A stretch of 6,563 nucleotides of DNA, from NCBI GenBank assembly GCA_023136395.1, contig JAGLRI010000072.1, positions 1 through 6,563 on the forward strand. Reading direction: 5' to 3'. This DNA is from Candidatus Bathyarchaeota archaeon. Its GTDB lineage: Archaea > Thermoproteota > Bathyarchaeia > Bathyarchaeales > Bathyarchaeaceae. The notes below the pieces were generated by a model that did no database searches, was not told where the DNA came from, and saw only the letters and a program-made list of their open reading frames with translations. A program made the position numbers and the translations under genes. Below, one piece after another: positions 1 through 6,158 of this stretch. Each line of letters starts with the position of its first letter. Positions within the stretch are counted from its first letter, which is position 1.

Positions 1-586
1 GTCGCAAAGCCATCACAAAATCTTTTGGTGTGTCTATATCCCTTGTAGTCCACCTATCCGCTTTAACCGTTAGAAGCAGATCGCTATGTCTATGAATGAC
101 TTCTCTTATCATCATGTTTTTCCTCAAGCTTAATATCTCATCAAAAAGTTCTTTAGAGAAGAGCACAGGATGTCCCCTTTTTCCTTTATGAATGGGGCTT
201 ACGATGAAAGCTTTACTTATATTTCTTTCCATCTTTTCGATCATGTCATTTACCAACTTCGGATTAAGAATAAGCTGGTCTCCAAGAACTAATAATGCAG
301 CGTCTGCATCTTCAATTTGCTTTAGTCCAATTTTGAATGAGGAGGTCATCCCTTCCTCATACTCTTCATTAACCACTATCTTTATTCGATTTAGCTTGGC
401 TTTTAATACATCTTCGATCTCCCAAGGTTTATTTCCCAAAACAACGATAATTTCATCAACTTTAGAAGCTTCTAAAGCTTCTATTATGTGAAAAATTAAT
501 CTTTTTCCACTTAACTTCATCAGAAGCTTATTTTTTCCCATTCTCTCAGATTTACCCGCTGCAAGGACAACTGCTGCTGTCTTCAT
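1..586 (-). CDS. mocA: MocA-like molybdenum cofactor cytidylyltransferase (3' end cut by window edge)
   Basis: Reading the minus strand from the ATG at 586 gives 195 uninterrupted codons with no stop before the window edge; MocA/MobA-like proteins are about 200 residues, so only a few codons are missing. The N-terminal nucleotide-binding signature is clear: LAAGKSERMGKNK at about residues 8-20. LGDQ at about 102-105 occupies the place of the family's metal-binding LGDMP motif. KRGHPVLF (about 136-143) and RDIDTPKDF (about 182-190) are also typical of the NTP_transf_3 family. Members transfer a nucleotide to molybdopterin; the AAG (not AGG) signature resembles MocA, which uses CTP, more than GTP-using MobA. 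This fits the divergent molybdenum hydroxylase operon, whose family usually carries the cytosine dinucleotide cofactor. A GAGG ribosome-binding site lies four bases before the start. The exact nucleotide and substrate are inferred; a related sugar or polyol nucleotidyltransferase is less likely. Confidence 0.85.
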   Translation of the reverse strand, partial: MKTAAVVLAAGKSERMGKNKLLMKLSGKRLIFHIIEALEASKVDEIIVVLGNKPWEIEDVLKAKLNRIKIVVNEEYEEGMTSSFKIGLKQIEDADAALLVLGDQLILNPKLVNDMIEKMERNISKAFIVSPIHKGKRGHPVLFSKELFDEILSLRKNMMIREVIHRHSDLLLTVKADRWTTRDIDTPKDFVMALR

Positions 587-590
587 TCGC

Positions 591-594
591 CCTC
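591..594 (-). promoter_or_regulatory. Shine-Dalgarno site of the mocA-like gene
   Basis: On the minus strand the sequence reads GAGAGGGCGA directly before the ATG at 586. The GAGG core is four bases from the start, the same short spacing as in the small-subunit gene of the neighbouring operon. It supports the ATG at 586 as the start. Confidence 0.5.
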
Positions 595-608
595 TCTTAA
601 GAAAATAT

Positions 609-626
609 AACATTAATGTTTAAAAG
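609..626 (-). promoter_or_regulatory. Candidate promoter and overlapping 12-bp palindrome upstream of the mocA-like gene
   Basis: Bases 609-620 are a perfect palindrome, AACATTAATGTT. It overlaps an AT-rich box at 618-626 (CTTTTAAAC on the minus strand) that could be an archaeal TATA element, placing transcription start near 595 with a very short leader. A second palindrome, TGTTAACA, lies at 637-644, and a second possible TATA box at 643-654. A palindrome between TATA box and start point is a common place for a repressor to bind, but in AT-rich DNA short palindromes also arise by chance. Confidence 0.3.
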
Positions 627-752
627 CTTCCCATTTTGTTAACATTTTTAAAGTTGCTTAGATCATATTTGTTTAATCATTAATGGACTCACCAGTACAA
701 TCTAATAACCGAATGAAGGAAACAATTTTATGATTAAAAGGGGGATTAAACT

Positions 753-1631
753 GTAGAACTCTTCCAAATAAAACCTTTTGAATACTTTAAACCAACGAGT
801 CTTCACGAAGCTCTACTTTTCCTCGAAAAGGTGGGGGAAGCGGGGAAAGTAATTGCTGGAGGTACAGAGGTAGTTATCTATCTAAAAACTAGAAGAATAA
901 GTCCTAAATATCTCATTGATATAAGCGATCTAAAAGAATTGGAATACATTAAAGAAAATGAGGAATTCTTAAGTGTTGGGTCCTTAAGCACTCACAGCAC
1001 TATAGAGAAATCTCCCCTAATCAAGAAAAGAGCACATATCTTGGGGGATTCAGCGAGTCAAATAGGCACTATTCAAATTCGGAACATGGGTACTATTGGG
1101 GGGAACCTCGCTAACGCTTCTCCAGCTGCAGACACAGCCACACCCTTACTCGCTCTTGGAGCAAGCTTAGAATTAATGGGAACTTCCGGGAAGAGAGTTG
1201 TTCCAATCGAGACTTTTTTTATACACGTTAACAAAACGATACTTCAAAGCAATGAGCTATTAACCGAAATTCAAATACCCTATCCCCCACCAAACACTGG
1301 TGCAGCTTTCATGAAAATCGGTAGAAGAGCCGCCCACGACCTCTCAATTGTCAATGTCGCTACAACCGTCACTGTAACTGAGGACGTGTGTAAAAATATT
1401 TGTATTGCGCTGGGTTCAGTAGCTCCAACTCCTATCCGAGCAAAGAAAGCGGAAGCATTCTTAAAAGAAAAAACTTTAGAAAAAGCCACCATAAAGAAAG
1501 CATCTGAAATAGCATTAGAAGAGATTCAACCTATATCGGATGTTCGAGCCTCTGCAAATTATCGGAAAGAAGTTTCTAAGGTCTTAGTTCGCATGACCAT
1601 TCAGAAGGCAATAGATGAAATTGAAAGGTGA
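753..1631 (+). CDS. FAD-binding medium subunit of a molybdenum hydroxylase (CoxM/CutM-like), start codon unclear
   Basis: The protein is the flavin subunit of a xanthine oxidase-type enzyme, passing electrons from the [2Fe-2S] clusters of the small subunit to FAD and on to an acceptor. The two FAD-binding signatures are present: AGGTE (residues 35-39 counted from 753) and TIGGNLANASPAAD (114-127), followed by a C-terminal domain of the CO_deh_flav_C type. At about 292 residues the length matches the family. The first conventional start is GTG 831, but that would remove 26 upstream codons encoding FEYFKPTSLHEAL, the standard N-terminus of this family. Upstream of that, the frame is open only to the TAA at 747-749 and contains no ATG, GTG or TTG. 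I place the start at GTA 753 because GGGGGA lies eight bases before it; ATA 768 or a small sequence error are alternatives. The stop at 1629-1631 overlaps the ribosome-binding site of the next gene. Confidence 0.85.
   Translation, partial: VELFQIKPFEYFKPTSLHEALLFLEKVGEAGKVIAGGTEVVIYLKTRRISPKYLIDISDLKELEYIKENEEFLSVGSLSTHSTIEKSPLIKKRAHILGDSASQIGTIQIRNMGTIGGNLANASPAADTATPLLALGASLELMGTSGKRVVPIETFFIHVNKTILQSNELLTEIQIPYPPPNTGAAFMKIGRRAAHDLSIVNVATTVTVTEDVCKNICIALGSVAPTPIRAKKAEAFLKEKTLEKATIKKASEIALEEIQPISDVRASANYRKEVSKVLVRMTIQKAIDEIER
1627..1631 (+). promoter_or_regulatory. Shine-Dalgarno site deciding the small-subunit start
   Basis: GGTGA, complementary to the 3' end of archaeal 16S rRNA, ends four bases before ATG 1636 and includes the TGA stop of the medium-subunit gene. 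This favours 1636 over the upstream in-frame ATG at 1615 and shows that the two genes are tightly coupled. Confidence 0.6.
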
Positions 1632-1635
1632 TATT

Positions 1636-2118
1636 ATGATCAAACAGAAAATTCAGTTTGTGTTAAATGGTAAGTCCGTTGAAGTCGCGGTGAAACCAAA
1701 CACGACGTTGGTAGATGTCTTACGCTATCAACTAAAGTTAACTGGAACAAAGAGGGGATGTGATCGCGGAAACTGCGGGGCATGTACCGTATTGCTAGAC
1801 GGAAAGTCTGTATATTCATGTCTTATTTTGGCACCGAAAGTGAACAACCGAGAGGTTTTGACAATCGAAGGCTTAGGAGAACCCGGAAATCTGCATCCCT
1901 TACAGGAGGCATTTATGGAACATAATGCTGTTCAATGCGGTTTCTGTACACCGGGAATGTTACTTTCTGCTAAAGCTTTACTCGATGATACCCCCCATCC
2001 AACAAAAAAAGAGGTGAAAACTGCAATTTCAGGAAATCTTTGTCGCTGTACTGGTTACATTCAAATCATCGAAGCAATTTTAGACGCAGCTGAAAGGAAC
2101 GCAAAAAAAGGAAGATGA
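1636..2118 (+). CDS. [2Fe-2S] small subunit of a molybdenum hydroxylase (CoxS/CutS-like)
   Basis: This 160-residue protein is the iron-sulfur electron-transfer subunit. All eight cluster ligands are visible. C42, C47, C50 and C62 (GCDRGNCGAC, then SC) form the plant-ferredoxin-type cluster in the N-terminal domain. C101, C104, C136 and C138 (QCGFCTPGM and GNLCRCTGY) form the second cluster in the helical C-terminal domain, which sits close to the molybdopterin. Length is normal for the family (150-170). The ATG at 1636 is chosen because a strong GGTGA Shine-Dalgarno site lies at 1627-1631, four bases upstream, and because the protein then begins with the usual short strand before FVLNGK. An in-frame ATG at 1615 would add seven residues and overlap the medium-subunit gene, and is less likely. 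The stop overlaps the next start by four bases (ATGA), indicating translational coupling with the large subunit. Confidence 0.93.
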   Translation: MIKQKIQFVLNGKSVEVAVKPNTTLVDVLRYQLKLTGTKRGCDRGNCGACTVLLDGKSVYSCLILAPKVNNREVLTIEGLGEPGNLHPLQEAFMEHNAVQCGFCTPGMLLSAKALLDDTPHPTKKEVKTAISGNLCRCTGYIQIIEAILDAAERNAKKGR

Positions 2119-4385
2119 AGATTATGACTCACACTATAGTCGGAAAGAGCATAACTCGAATAGACGTACTTGATAAAATTCTTGGAAGATCAAAATACGC
2201 TGACGATCTTGAGTTTCCAGACGTTCTGTACGCTAAACTTCTGAGATCCAAATTTCCGCATGCACAAATCATAAATATTGACACTAGCAAGGCTGAAAAA
2301 CTATCTGGTGTAAAGGCAATTATCACTGCTAAAGATGTCCCAGTAAACACCTTTGGTATTCAATTCAAAGATCAGGTTATACTAGCTTCTAATAAAGTCC
2401 GTTATCTTGGTGACCCCGTTGCTGCTGTGGCCGCGGAATCTAAGGAACTAGCTGAGGACGCAATTGAGTTAATAACTGTTAAGTATAAGGAACTTCCCGC
2501 GGTCTTTGATAGTCGAGAGGCGCTAAAGGCTAGTGCACCTAAAATCCATGATGGTGGCAACTTCGCAGCCCACCGAAAAATCCGTTTAGGAACTGTGAAG
2601 AAGGGCTTCCAAATTTCAGATGAAATAATTGAAGATAGCTTTACAACACAAAAGATGGAACACAGCCACATTGAACCACACACAGGAATAGCAACAGTTG
2701 ACGCTAACGGAAAGGTAACAATAAGGTCTTCTCTTTCAGTACCCTTTGTTGCACGAGCAGAACTAGCAAGAGTGTTGAAACTCCCTATTACTAAAATTAG
2801 AATCATCCAACCTGAATGTGGGGGAAACTTTGGAGGAAGAAATGAGATTTCTTTAGAACCCTACATCGCTCTTCTGGCTATGAAGACAAAACAGCCAGTG
2901 AAGATGGTTTGGTCTAGAGAAGAGGAGTTTATCGGTTCCACCATCCGCCATAGCTACTTCATCGAATATAAAACGGGAGTGAAAAAAGACGGTCGCTTGA
3001 TTGCTCGAGAGGTGAAAATGATTAGTGATGCTGGAGCCTATTCATCCTATGGCGAGTCAGCATTAACAAAATCCTGTATACTTGCGTCTGGACCTTATAA
3101 GATTCCCAATGTGAAAGTAGATGGTTATCTGGCCTTCACCAATCAACCAGTTGGCGGCGCAATGAGAGGTTTTGGAGCACCGCAAGTTTTTGCTGCCGAA
3201 GAAACTCACATGGATCACATAGCAAATAACCTTGGCATGGATACAATTGAATTACGACTGAAAAATGCGTTAAAGACAGGAGATCAAACGGTGACAGGTC
3301 AGATACTACACGGTGTAGGATTCACAAAAACTATATTAAAAGCAGCTGAGGCCGCCAGATGGGATAAACATCAGTTATTAACTGAGAAGGAAACAAATAC
3401 TACAAAGAGAGGTATGGGTGTAGCATGTTTAATTTACCCAGTTGGTTTTACTGAAAAAGCAAATCCTAGCGCTGCTTTCGTAAAAGTAAACTCTGACGGA
3501 ACTATGAATGTTTCAATCGGGGCCCTTGATGTTGGTCAGGGGTCAACAACCGTTTTAGCTCAAATAGCCGCTGAGGAGTTGGGAACGTCTATAAACAACA
3601 TCAGCATTGTTACTGGTGATACAGACACCGACCCATACGATACTGGTCCAATAGCAAGTAGAGTCACCTACGCCACAGGCAACGCAGTCCGATTTGCAAC
3701 CGCTAAAGCAAAACAAATGTTGTTGGAAGTTGCCGCTGAGTCGTTGACAGTAAACATAGATGCTCTAGAAACGAAGGATGGAGTGATATACGTAAGGGGC
3801 GCTCCCCAAAAGTGTATATCTATAGCTGAGGCTGCTTTGATTTGCCAACAAAAAGGAAAACCCGTGGCAGCAACAGCCTCGTTTAACCCACCAAATGCGT
3901 TACTAGACCCAGAAACAGGACAAGGAAAACCATATCCAACTTATGTCTTTGCCACTCAAATCGCAGAGTTAGAAGTGGACACACAAACAGGATATGTAAA
4001 AGTAATAAAAATTGTAGCTGCCCACGACGTGGGAAAAGCTATCAACCCTGCTTTGGTAAGAGGTCAAATAATTGGAGGAATAGGATTTGGATTAGGCCAA
4101 GCGATGTTGGAGAAGATGGTTCTCGCTCAAGGAAAAAATCTCAATCCCAACTTCTTGGATTATCTTCTCCCTACTTCCTTGGACATGCCGGATGTAGAGG
4201 TGTTAATAATTGAAGAGCCTGAACCAACTGGACCTTTTGGCGCTAAAGGTGTAGCAGAGCCTTCTAACGTACCTACAACCCCAGCTATCATCAACGCCAT
4301 ATACGATGCTGTTGGGATTAAAATAAATGATCTGCCAGCTACTCCTGAAAAAGTGCTAAAAGCCTTAAGGGAGAAAAAGGGCTAA
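2115..4385 (+). CDS. Molybdopterin-binding large subunit of a xanthine dehydrogenase-family hydroxylase
   Basis: This 756-residue protein is the catalytic subunit. The N-terminal aldehyde oxidase/xanthine dehydrogenase a/b hammerhead domain spans about residues 1-135 (GKSITRIDVLDKILGRSKYA near 10-29), followed by the molybdopterin-binding domains. Key motifs are the glycine loop CGGNFGGRNE (235-244), the substrate-side loop GGAMRGFGAPQ (348-357 with R351), DVGQGSTT (472-479) with Q483 for cofactor contact, and GPFGAKGVAEP (706-716) with E715 in the position of the catalytic glutamate. The loop lacks the Cys of CSFR, the mark of genuine Mo-Cu CO dehydrogenase, so CO is not the expected substrate. 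The AMRGFG form resembles that of xanthine, nicotinate and hydroxybenzoyl-CoA type enzymes; I cannot choose among these. ATG 2115 overlaps the small-subunit stop; AAAGGAAG just before it is the likely ribosome-binding site, and ATG 2124 is a possible alternative. No signal peptide is seen, so the enzyme is probably cytoplasmic. Confidence 0.92.
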   Translation: MKIMTHTIVGKSITRIDVLDKILGRSKYADDLEFPDVLYAKLLRSKFPHAQIINIDTSKAEKLSGVKAIITAKDVPVNTFGIQFKDQVILASNKVRYLGDPVAAVAAESKELAEDAIELITVKYKELPAVFDSREALKASAPKIHDGGNFAAHRKIRLGTVKKGFQISDEIIEDSFTTQKMEHSHIEPHTGIATVDANGKVTIRSSLSVPFVARAELARVLKLPITKIRIIQPECGGNFGGRNEISLEPYIALLAMKTKQPVKMVWSREEEFIGSTIRHSYFIEYKTGVKKDGRLIAREVKMISDAGAYSSYGESALTKSCILASGPYKIPNVKVDGYLAFTNQPVGGAMRGFGAPQVFAAEETHMDHIANNLGMDTIELRLKNALKTGDQTVTGQILHGVGFTKTILKAAEAARWDKHQLLTEKETNTTKRGMGVACLIYPVGFTEKANPSAAFVKVNSDGTMNVSIGALDVGQGSTTVLAQIAAEELGTSINNISIVTGDTDTDPYDTGPIASRVTYATGNAVRFATAKAKQMLLEVAAESLTVNIDALETKDGVIYVRGAPQKCISIAEAALICQQKGKPVAATASFNPPNALLDPETGQGKPYPTYVFATQIAELEVDTQTGYVKVIKIVAAHDVGKAINPALVRGQIIGGIGFGLGQAMLEKMVLAQGKNLNPNFLDYLLPTSLDMPDVEVLIIEEPEPTGPFGAKGVAEPSNVPTTPAIINAIYDAVGIKINDLPATPEKVLKALREKKG

Positions 4386-4431
4386 TAAGTAGATTCCGTT
4401 CTCACTCCGGTTTAACTTTATTCTTAACTAA
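4386..4431. terminator. Short convergent intergenic region with possible T-rich terminator
   Basis: Only 46 bases separate the stops of the large-subunit gene and the convergent synthase gene. The plus strand is T-rich at about 4409-4425 (GGTTTAACTTTATTCTT), which could serve as an archaeal-type terminator for the hydroxylase operon. There is no convincing hairpin. Confidence 0.3.
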
Positions 4432-5658
4432 TTAACGGATTTTTACATCCTTAACGATAAATTTGAACTCTTCATCCGTTAAAAGTCTCTTTTTCTCTTC
4501 TGCTAATATCTTAACCTTTTCTAGGATTTGATCAATTTTTTCTCTAGGAGGCATCTCAAGCCCCAATTTATTCAACCAGTGAATTATTGACGCCCTACCA
4601 CTCCCCTTTCCCAAGGCTATTTTAACTTCCTCGAATCCGAGAAAGTCTGGATTAAATGGAAAAACTTCTAATGGTCTTTTGTCTTTAGCTCTATCCCACC
4701 AACCAGCTATGATTCCAGATTCTGTAGTAAATACATTATCCCCAACTATTGGTTTGTGAGGAGGCATTTTCACTAAGGATAATTCTTCAACAAGTTTAGA
4801 AAGCCCCCGCAATTTTTTGAAATTCACCCCGGTTTTTAATCCATACAAAACTTCTAAGGATGCTGCCATTTCCTCTAATGCAGCGTTCCCACTCCTCTCA
4901 CCTATAGCATTCACTGTAGTATGGACAATTTCAGCACCAGCTATGACTCCAGCAAGCGAATTAGCAATCGCTAAGCCAAAATCATTGTGACAATGCATCT
5001 CAACGGGTTTATTCGTTCTCTTCTTAACCTCCTTAACTAAGTAACTTATAGCCTCTGGCGAACAAACACCGAACGTGTCAACCAAGACATATGAATCCAT
5101 GTGACCTTCGGATGCTACGCTTTCTATAATGTTCCAGAAAGTATCAAAATTGGCTCTTGTTGTATCTATGGTGAAAAAAGCAACGTGCAAACCATGTTCT
5201 CCCGCATATTTTGTCGCTTCTACTGAAAGATTTATGGCTTTCTCTACAGTCCAGCCATAAGCGTATTTAATGAGATGATCACTTGACGGAATTTCCATGA
5301 TCACCCCGTCAGCGTCACAAGCTAATGCCAAATCAACATCCCTTTTCATACACCTTGCAAAGGTGAAGATCTTGGCCTTCAATCCTTCATTTGCAATGGC
5401 TTTCACGGCGTCTTTTTCTTCTTTAGAAACAGCTGGCATGCCTGCTTCAATCCTGGAAACCCCTGCTTCATCGAGTTTTCTTGCGATCTCGATTTTGTCC
5501 TCCTTGTTAAAAATGATACCTGCTTGTTGCTCACCGTCTCTAAGGGTTATATCATGAAAACTGACTTTTTCAGGGAGTCTAATTTTTTCTTTCACTTCAT
5601 TCAAGTAATTATAGGGGCTAACAAACCAATTTTTTGTTTCCCATAAGTTCTCCTTCAC
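4432..5658 (-). CDS. Isopropylmalate/homocitrate/citramalate synthase-family enzyme (DRE-TIM metallolyase), substrate unknown
   Basis: Family members condense acetyl-CoA with a 2-oxo acid in a TIM barrel that uses a divalent metal. The 408-residue protein shows the signature DITLRDGEQQAG (36-47), with R40 and D41 as catalytic arginine and metal ligand, the metal-binding MHCHND (221-226, with H222 and H224), and NAIGERSGNAALEE (250-263). After the barrel comes the short helical region LGKGSGRASI (349-358) seen in homocitrate synthase-like proteins. The LeuA allosteric domain is absent, so the length fits AksA/NifV-type enzymes (about 380-400). The QQAG after DGE and the long N-terminal part (NWFVSPYN, 10-17) differ from the LeuA and AksA patterns I know, so I do not assign a substrate. 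The start is GTG 5658: GGAGGT lies seven bases upstream, while the nearby ATG at 5660 runs straight into TGA. The gene is monocistronic as far as visible and convergent with the hydroxylase operon. Confidence 0.88.
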   Translation of the reverse strand: MKENLWETKNWFVSPYNYLNEVKEKIRLPEKVSFHDITLRDGEQQAGIIFNKEDKIEIARKLDEAGVSRIEAGMPAVSKEEKDAVKAIANEGLKAKIFTFARCMKRDVDLALACDADGVIMEIPSSDHLIKYAYGWTVEKAINLSVEATKYAGEHGLHVAFFTIDTTRANFDTFWNIIESVASEGHMDSYVLVDTFGVCSPEAISYLVKEVKKRTNKPVEMHCHNDFGLAIANSLAGVIAGAEIVHTTVNAIGERSGNAALEEMAASLEVLYGLKTGVNFKKLRGLSKLVEELSLVKMPPHKPIVGDNVFTTESGIIAGWWDRAKDKRPLEVFPFNPDFLGFEEVKIALGKGSGRASIIHWLNKLGLEMPPREKIDQILEKVKILAEEKKRLLTDEEFKFIVKDVKIR

Positions 5659-5665
5659 ATTTTAT

Positions 5666-5671
5666 ACCTCC
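5666..5671 (-). promoter_or_regulatory. Shine-Dalgarno site for the synthase, deciding a GTG start
   Basis: On the minus strand GGAGGT is followed by seven bases and then GTG at 5658. The ATG two bases upstream of the GTG (5660) is out of frame and reads ATG TGA, so it cannot start this protein. The match and spacing make GTG 5658 secure. Confidence 0.75.
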
Positions 5672-5711
5672 AATATAACTGCTAACATTTTTACCAGATA
5701 CGGAAATTGTA

Positions 5712-5720
5712 ATATATATA
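5712..5720 (-). promoter_or_regulatory. Candidate archaeal TATA box of the synthase gene
   Basis: The minus strand reads TTAAGTATATATATTAC here, a good TATA element with purines before it that could act as a BRE. With the usual 25-27 base spacing, transcription would start near 5690, leaving a leader of about 32 bases that contains the GGAGGT site. Confidence 0.5.
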
Positions 5721-5753
5721 CTTAATGAGAAAATTATTTTAGAATAAATTACA

Positions 5754-5765
5754 AGTTAGCTAACT
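5754..5765. repeat. Perfect 12-bp palindrome upstream of the synthase promoter
   Basis: AGTTAGCTAACT is identical on both strands. It lies upstream of the candidate TATA box of the synthase gene, so it could be an operator, but its symmetry does not extend further and a chance origin is possible. It also falls within the end of a short open segment on the minus strand. Confidence 0.3.
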
Positions 5766-5924
5766 CATTCAATGACTCCACTACTTTATCCATCAGATTT
5801 TCTCTTGTTTCCCAGTTTATCTTCTAAAGATTGTTAAATTATCATTTTTCTTACTTCATTTTATTGACTTATTAAAAATTGTCACAATTCTCCAGAAAAT
5901 GATACGAAACTTACTACCGGATTT

Positions 5925-6158
5925 CTAGTAGCAACAGCTTGGACACGAACTGCAGGGAGAACTTGAATCCTGGCTAGATCCAGTTGATCCAGTTGATCCA
6001 GCTACCATCCGGTTCTCTGAATATAGTTCACTCCAGCAATTTCTACAAACCTTAATCCAGCCCTTCTCCTTGTGATTAGCGGATAGAAGACTCATGTTCT
6101 CCCCACTTCTATCACAAAGGTCACACTTCCTCAAAATTTTCAGTTCTTCCATTTCCAC
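5925..6158 (-). CDS. Small zinc-ribbon-like protein with cysteine-rich C-terminal tail
   Basis: I do not recognise a named family. The 77-residue product has two CxxC pairs, C12/C15 (KCDLC) and C38/C41 (VCRNC), 22 residues apart, the layout of a zinc ribbon or treble-clef metal site. After this comes a low-complexity Gly-Ser-Thr linker (54-62, GSTGSTGSS), a short Ser-rich piece, and a tail ending PCSSCPSCCY with four more cysteines (C69, C72, C75, C76). There is no signal peptide or membrane segment. The start may be GTG 6158 (GGAG four bases before it) or ATG 6152 (same GGAG, ten bases before it), which shortens the protein by two residues. It is divergent from the radical SAM gene. The organised cysteines and purposeful C-terminus argue for a real gene; a role in nucleic-acid or protein binding, or metal handling, would be guesswork. 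Confidence 0.72.
   Translation of the reverse strand: MEMEELKILRKCDLCDRSGENMSLLSANHKEKGWIKVCRNCWSELYSENRMVAGSTGSTGSSQDSSSPCSSCPSCCY
5977..6003. repeat. Three-copy 9-bp tandem repeat within the small zinc-protein gene
   Basis: GATCCAGTT occurs twice in full and a third time with two changes at its end (GATCCAGCT). On the minus strand it encodes the Gly-Ser-Thr linker GSTGSTGS. Because the unit is a multiple of three, copy number can change without breaking the frame, so linker length may vary between strains. Confidence 0.85.

Larger units (their letters stand above)
587..752. other. Divergent intergenic region between mocA-like gene and hydroxylase operon
   Basis: This 166-base stretch must hold promoters for both directions. 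For the plus-strand operon no strong TATA box stands out; GTTTAATCA near 671-679 is the best weak candidate. Two tiny plus-strand frames follow: 683-733 (16 codons plus stop) and 730-756 (8 codons plus stop). They overlap each other by ATGA, and the second ends with TAG at 754-756, overlapping the start of the conserved medium-subunit frame. Each has a purine-rich stretch upstream of its end (AAGGAAA near 716-722; GGGGGA at 740-745). Their size and lack of recognisable sequence give no case for encoded proteins. Confidence 0.4.
5661..5924. other. 264-base AT-rich intergenic region
   Basis: Besides the synthase promoter this stretch contains a perfect 12-bp palindrome AGTTAGCTAACT (5754-5765), about 35 bases upstream of the TATA box, where an activator or repressor could bind. 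It also has an A5 tract at 5874-5878 (T5 on the minus strand), a possible terminator for the small zinc-protein gene upstream. A minus-strand open segment from about 5823 to 5749 would encode roughly 24 residues ending ESLNELANL and stop; it has only a late ATG and no ribosome-binding site I trust, so I do not call it a gene. Nothing else is recognisable. Confidence 0.4.

Noticed and set aside
192..491. Open frame of 99 codons on the plus strand
   Set aside because: It lies antisense within the MocA-like gene, whose minus-strand translation has full family motifs; the plus-strand product has none.
751..755. A -1 ribosomal frameshift at CTG TAG joining the 730 frame to the medium-subunit frame
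   Set aside because: The codons before the stop (AAA CTG) are not a slippery sequence, and no downstream structure is obvious; an unusual start or a base error is simpler.
1280..1492. Minus-strand open frame of 70 codons
   Set aside because: Antisense to the conserved C-terminal half of the FAD subunit; no family features.
2402..2806. Open frame of 134 codons on the minus strand, and a shorter one at 2129-2350
   Set aside because: Both are antisense shadows of the large-subunit gene, with no recognisable motifs or ribosome-binding sites.
753..4385. Annotation of the operon as aerobic CO dehydrogenase (coxMSL)
   Set aside because: Gene order matches, but the CSFR active-site loop is absent from the large subunit, so the cox symbols are not assigned.
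5297..5557. Plus-strand open frame of 86 codons
   Set aside because: Antisense to the catalytic N-terminal part of the synthase gene; its composition follows from that gene.
5749..5823. Short minus-strand open segment encoding about 24 residues ending ESLNELANL
   Set aside because: It looks helical and gene-like, but is closed by TAG just upstream, has only 14 codons after its ATG and no convincing ribosome-binding site. A remnant of a decayed gene remains possible.
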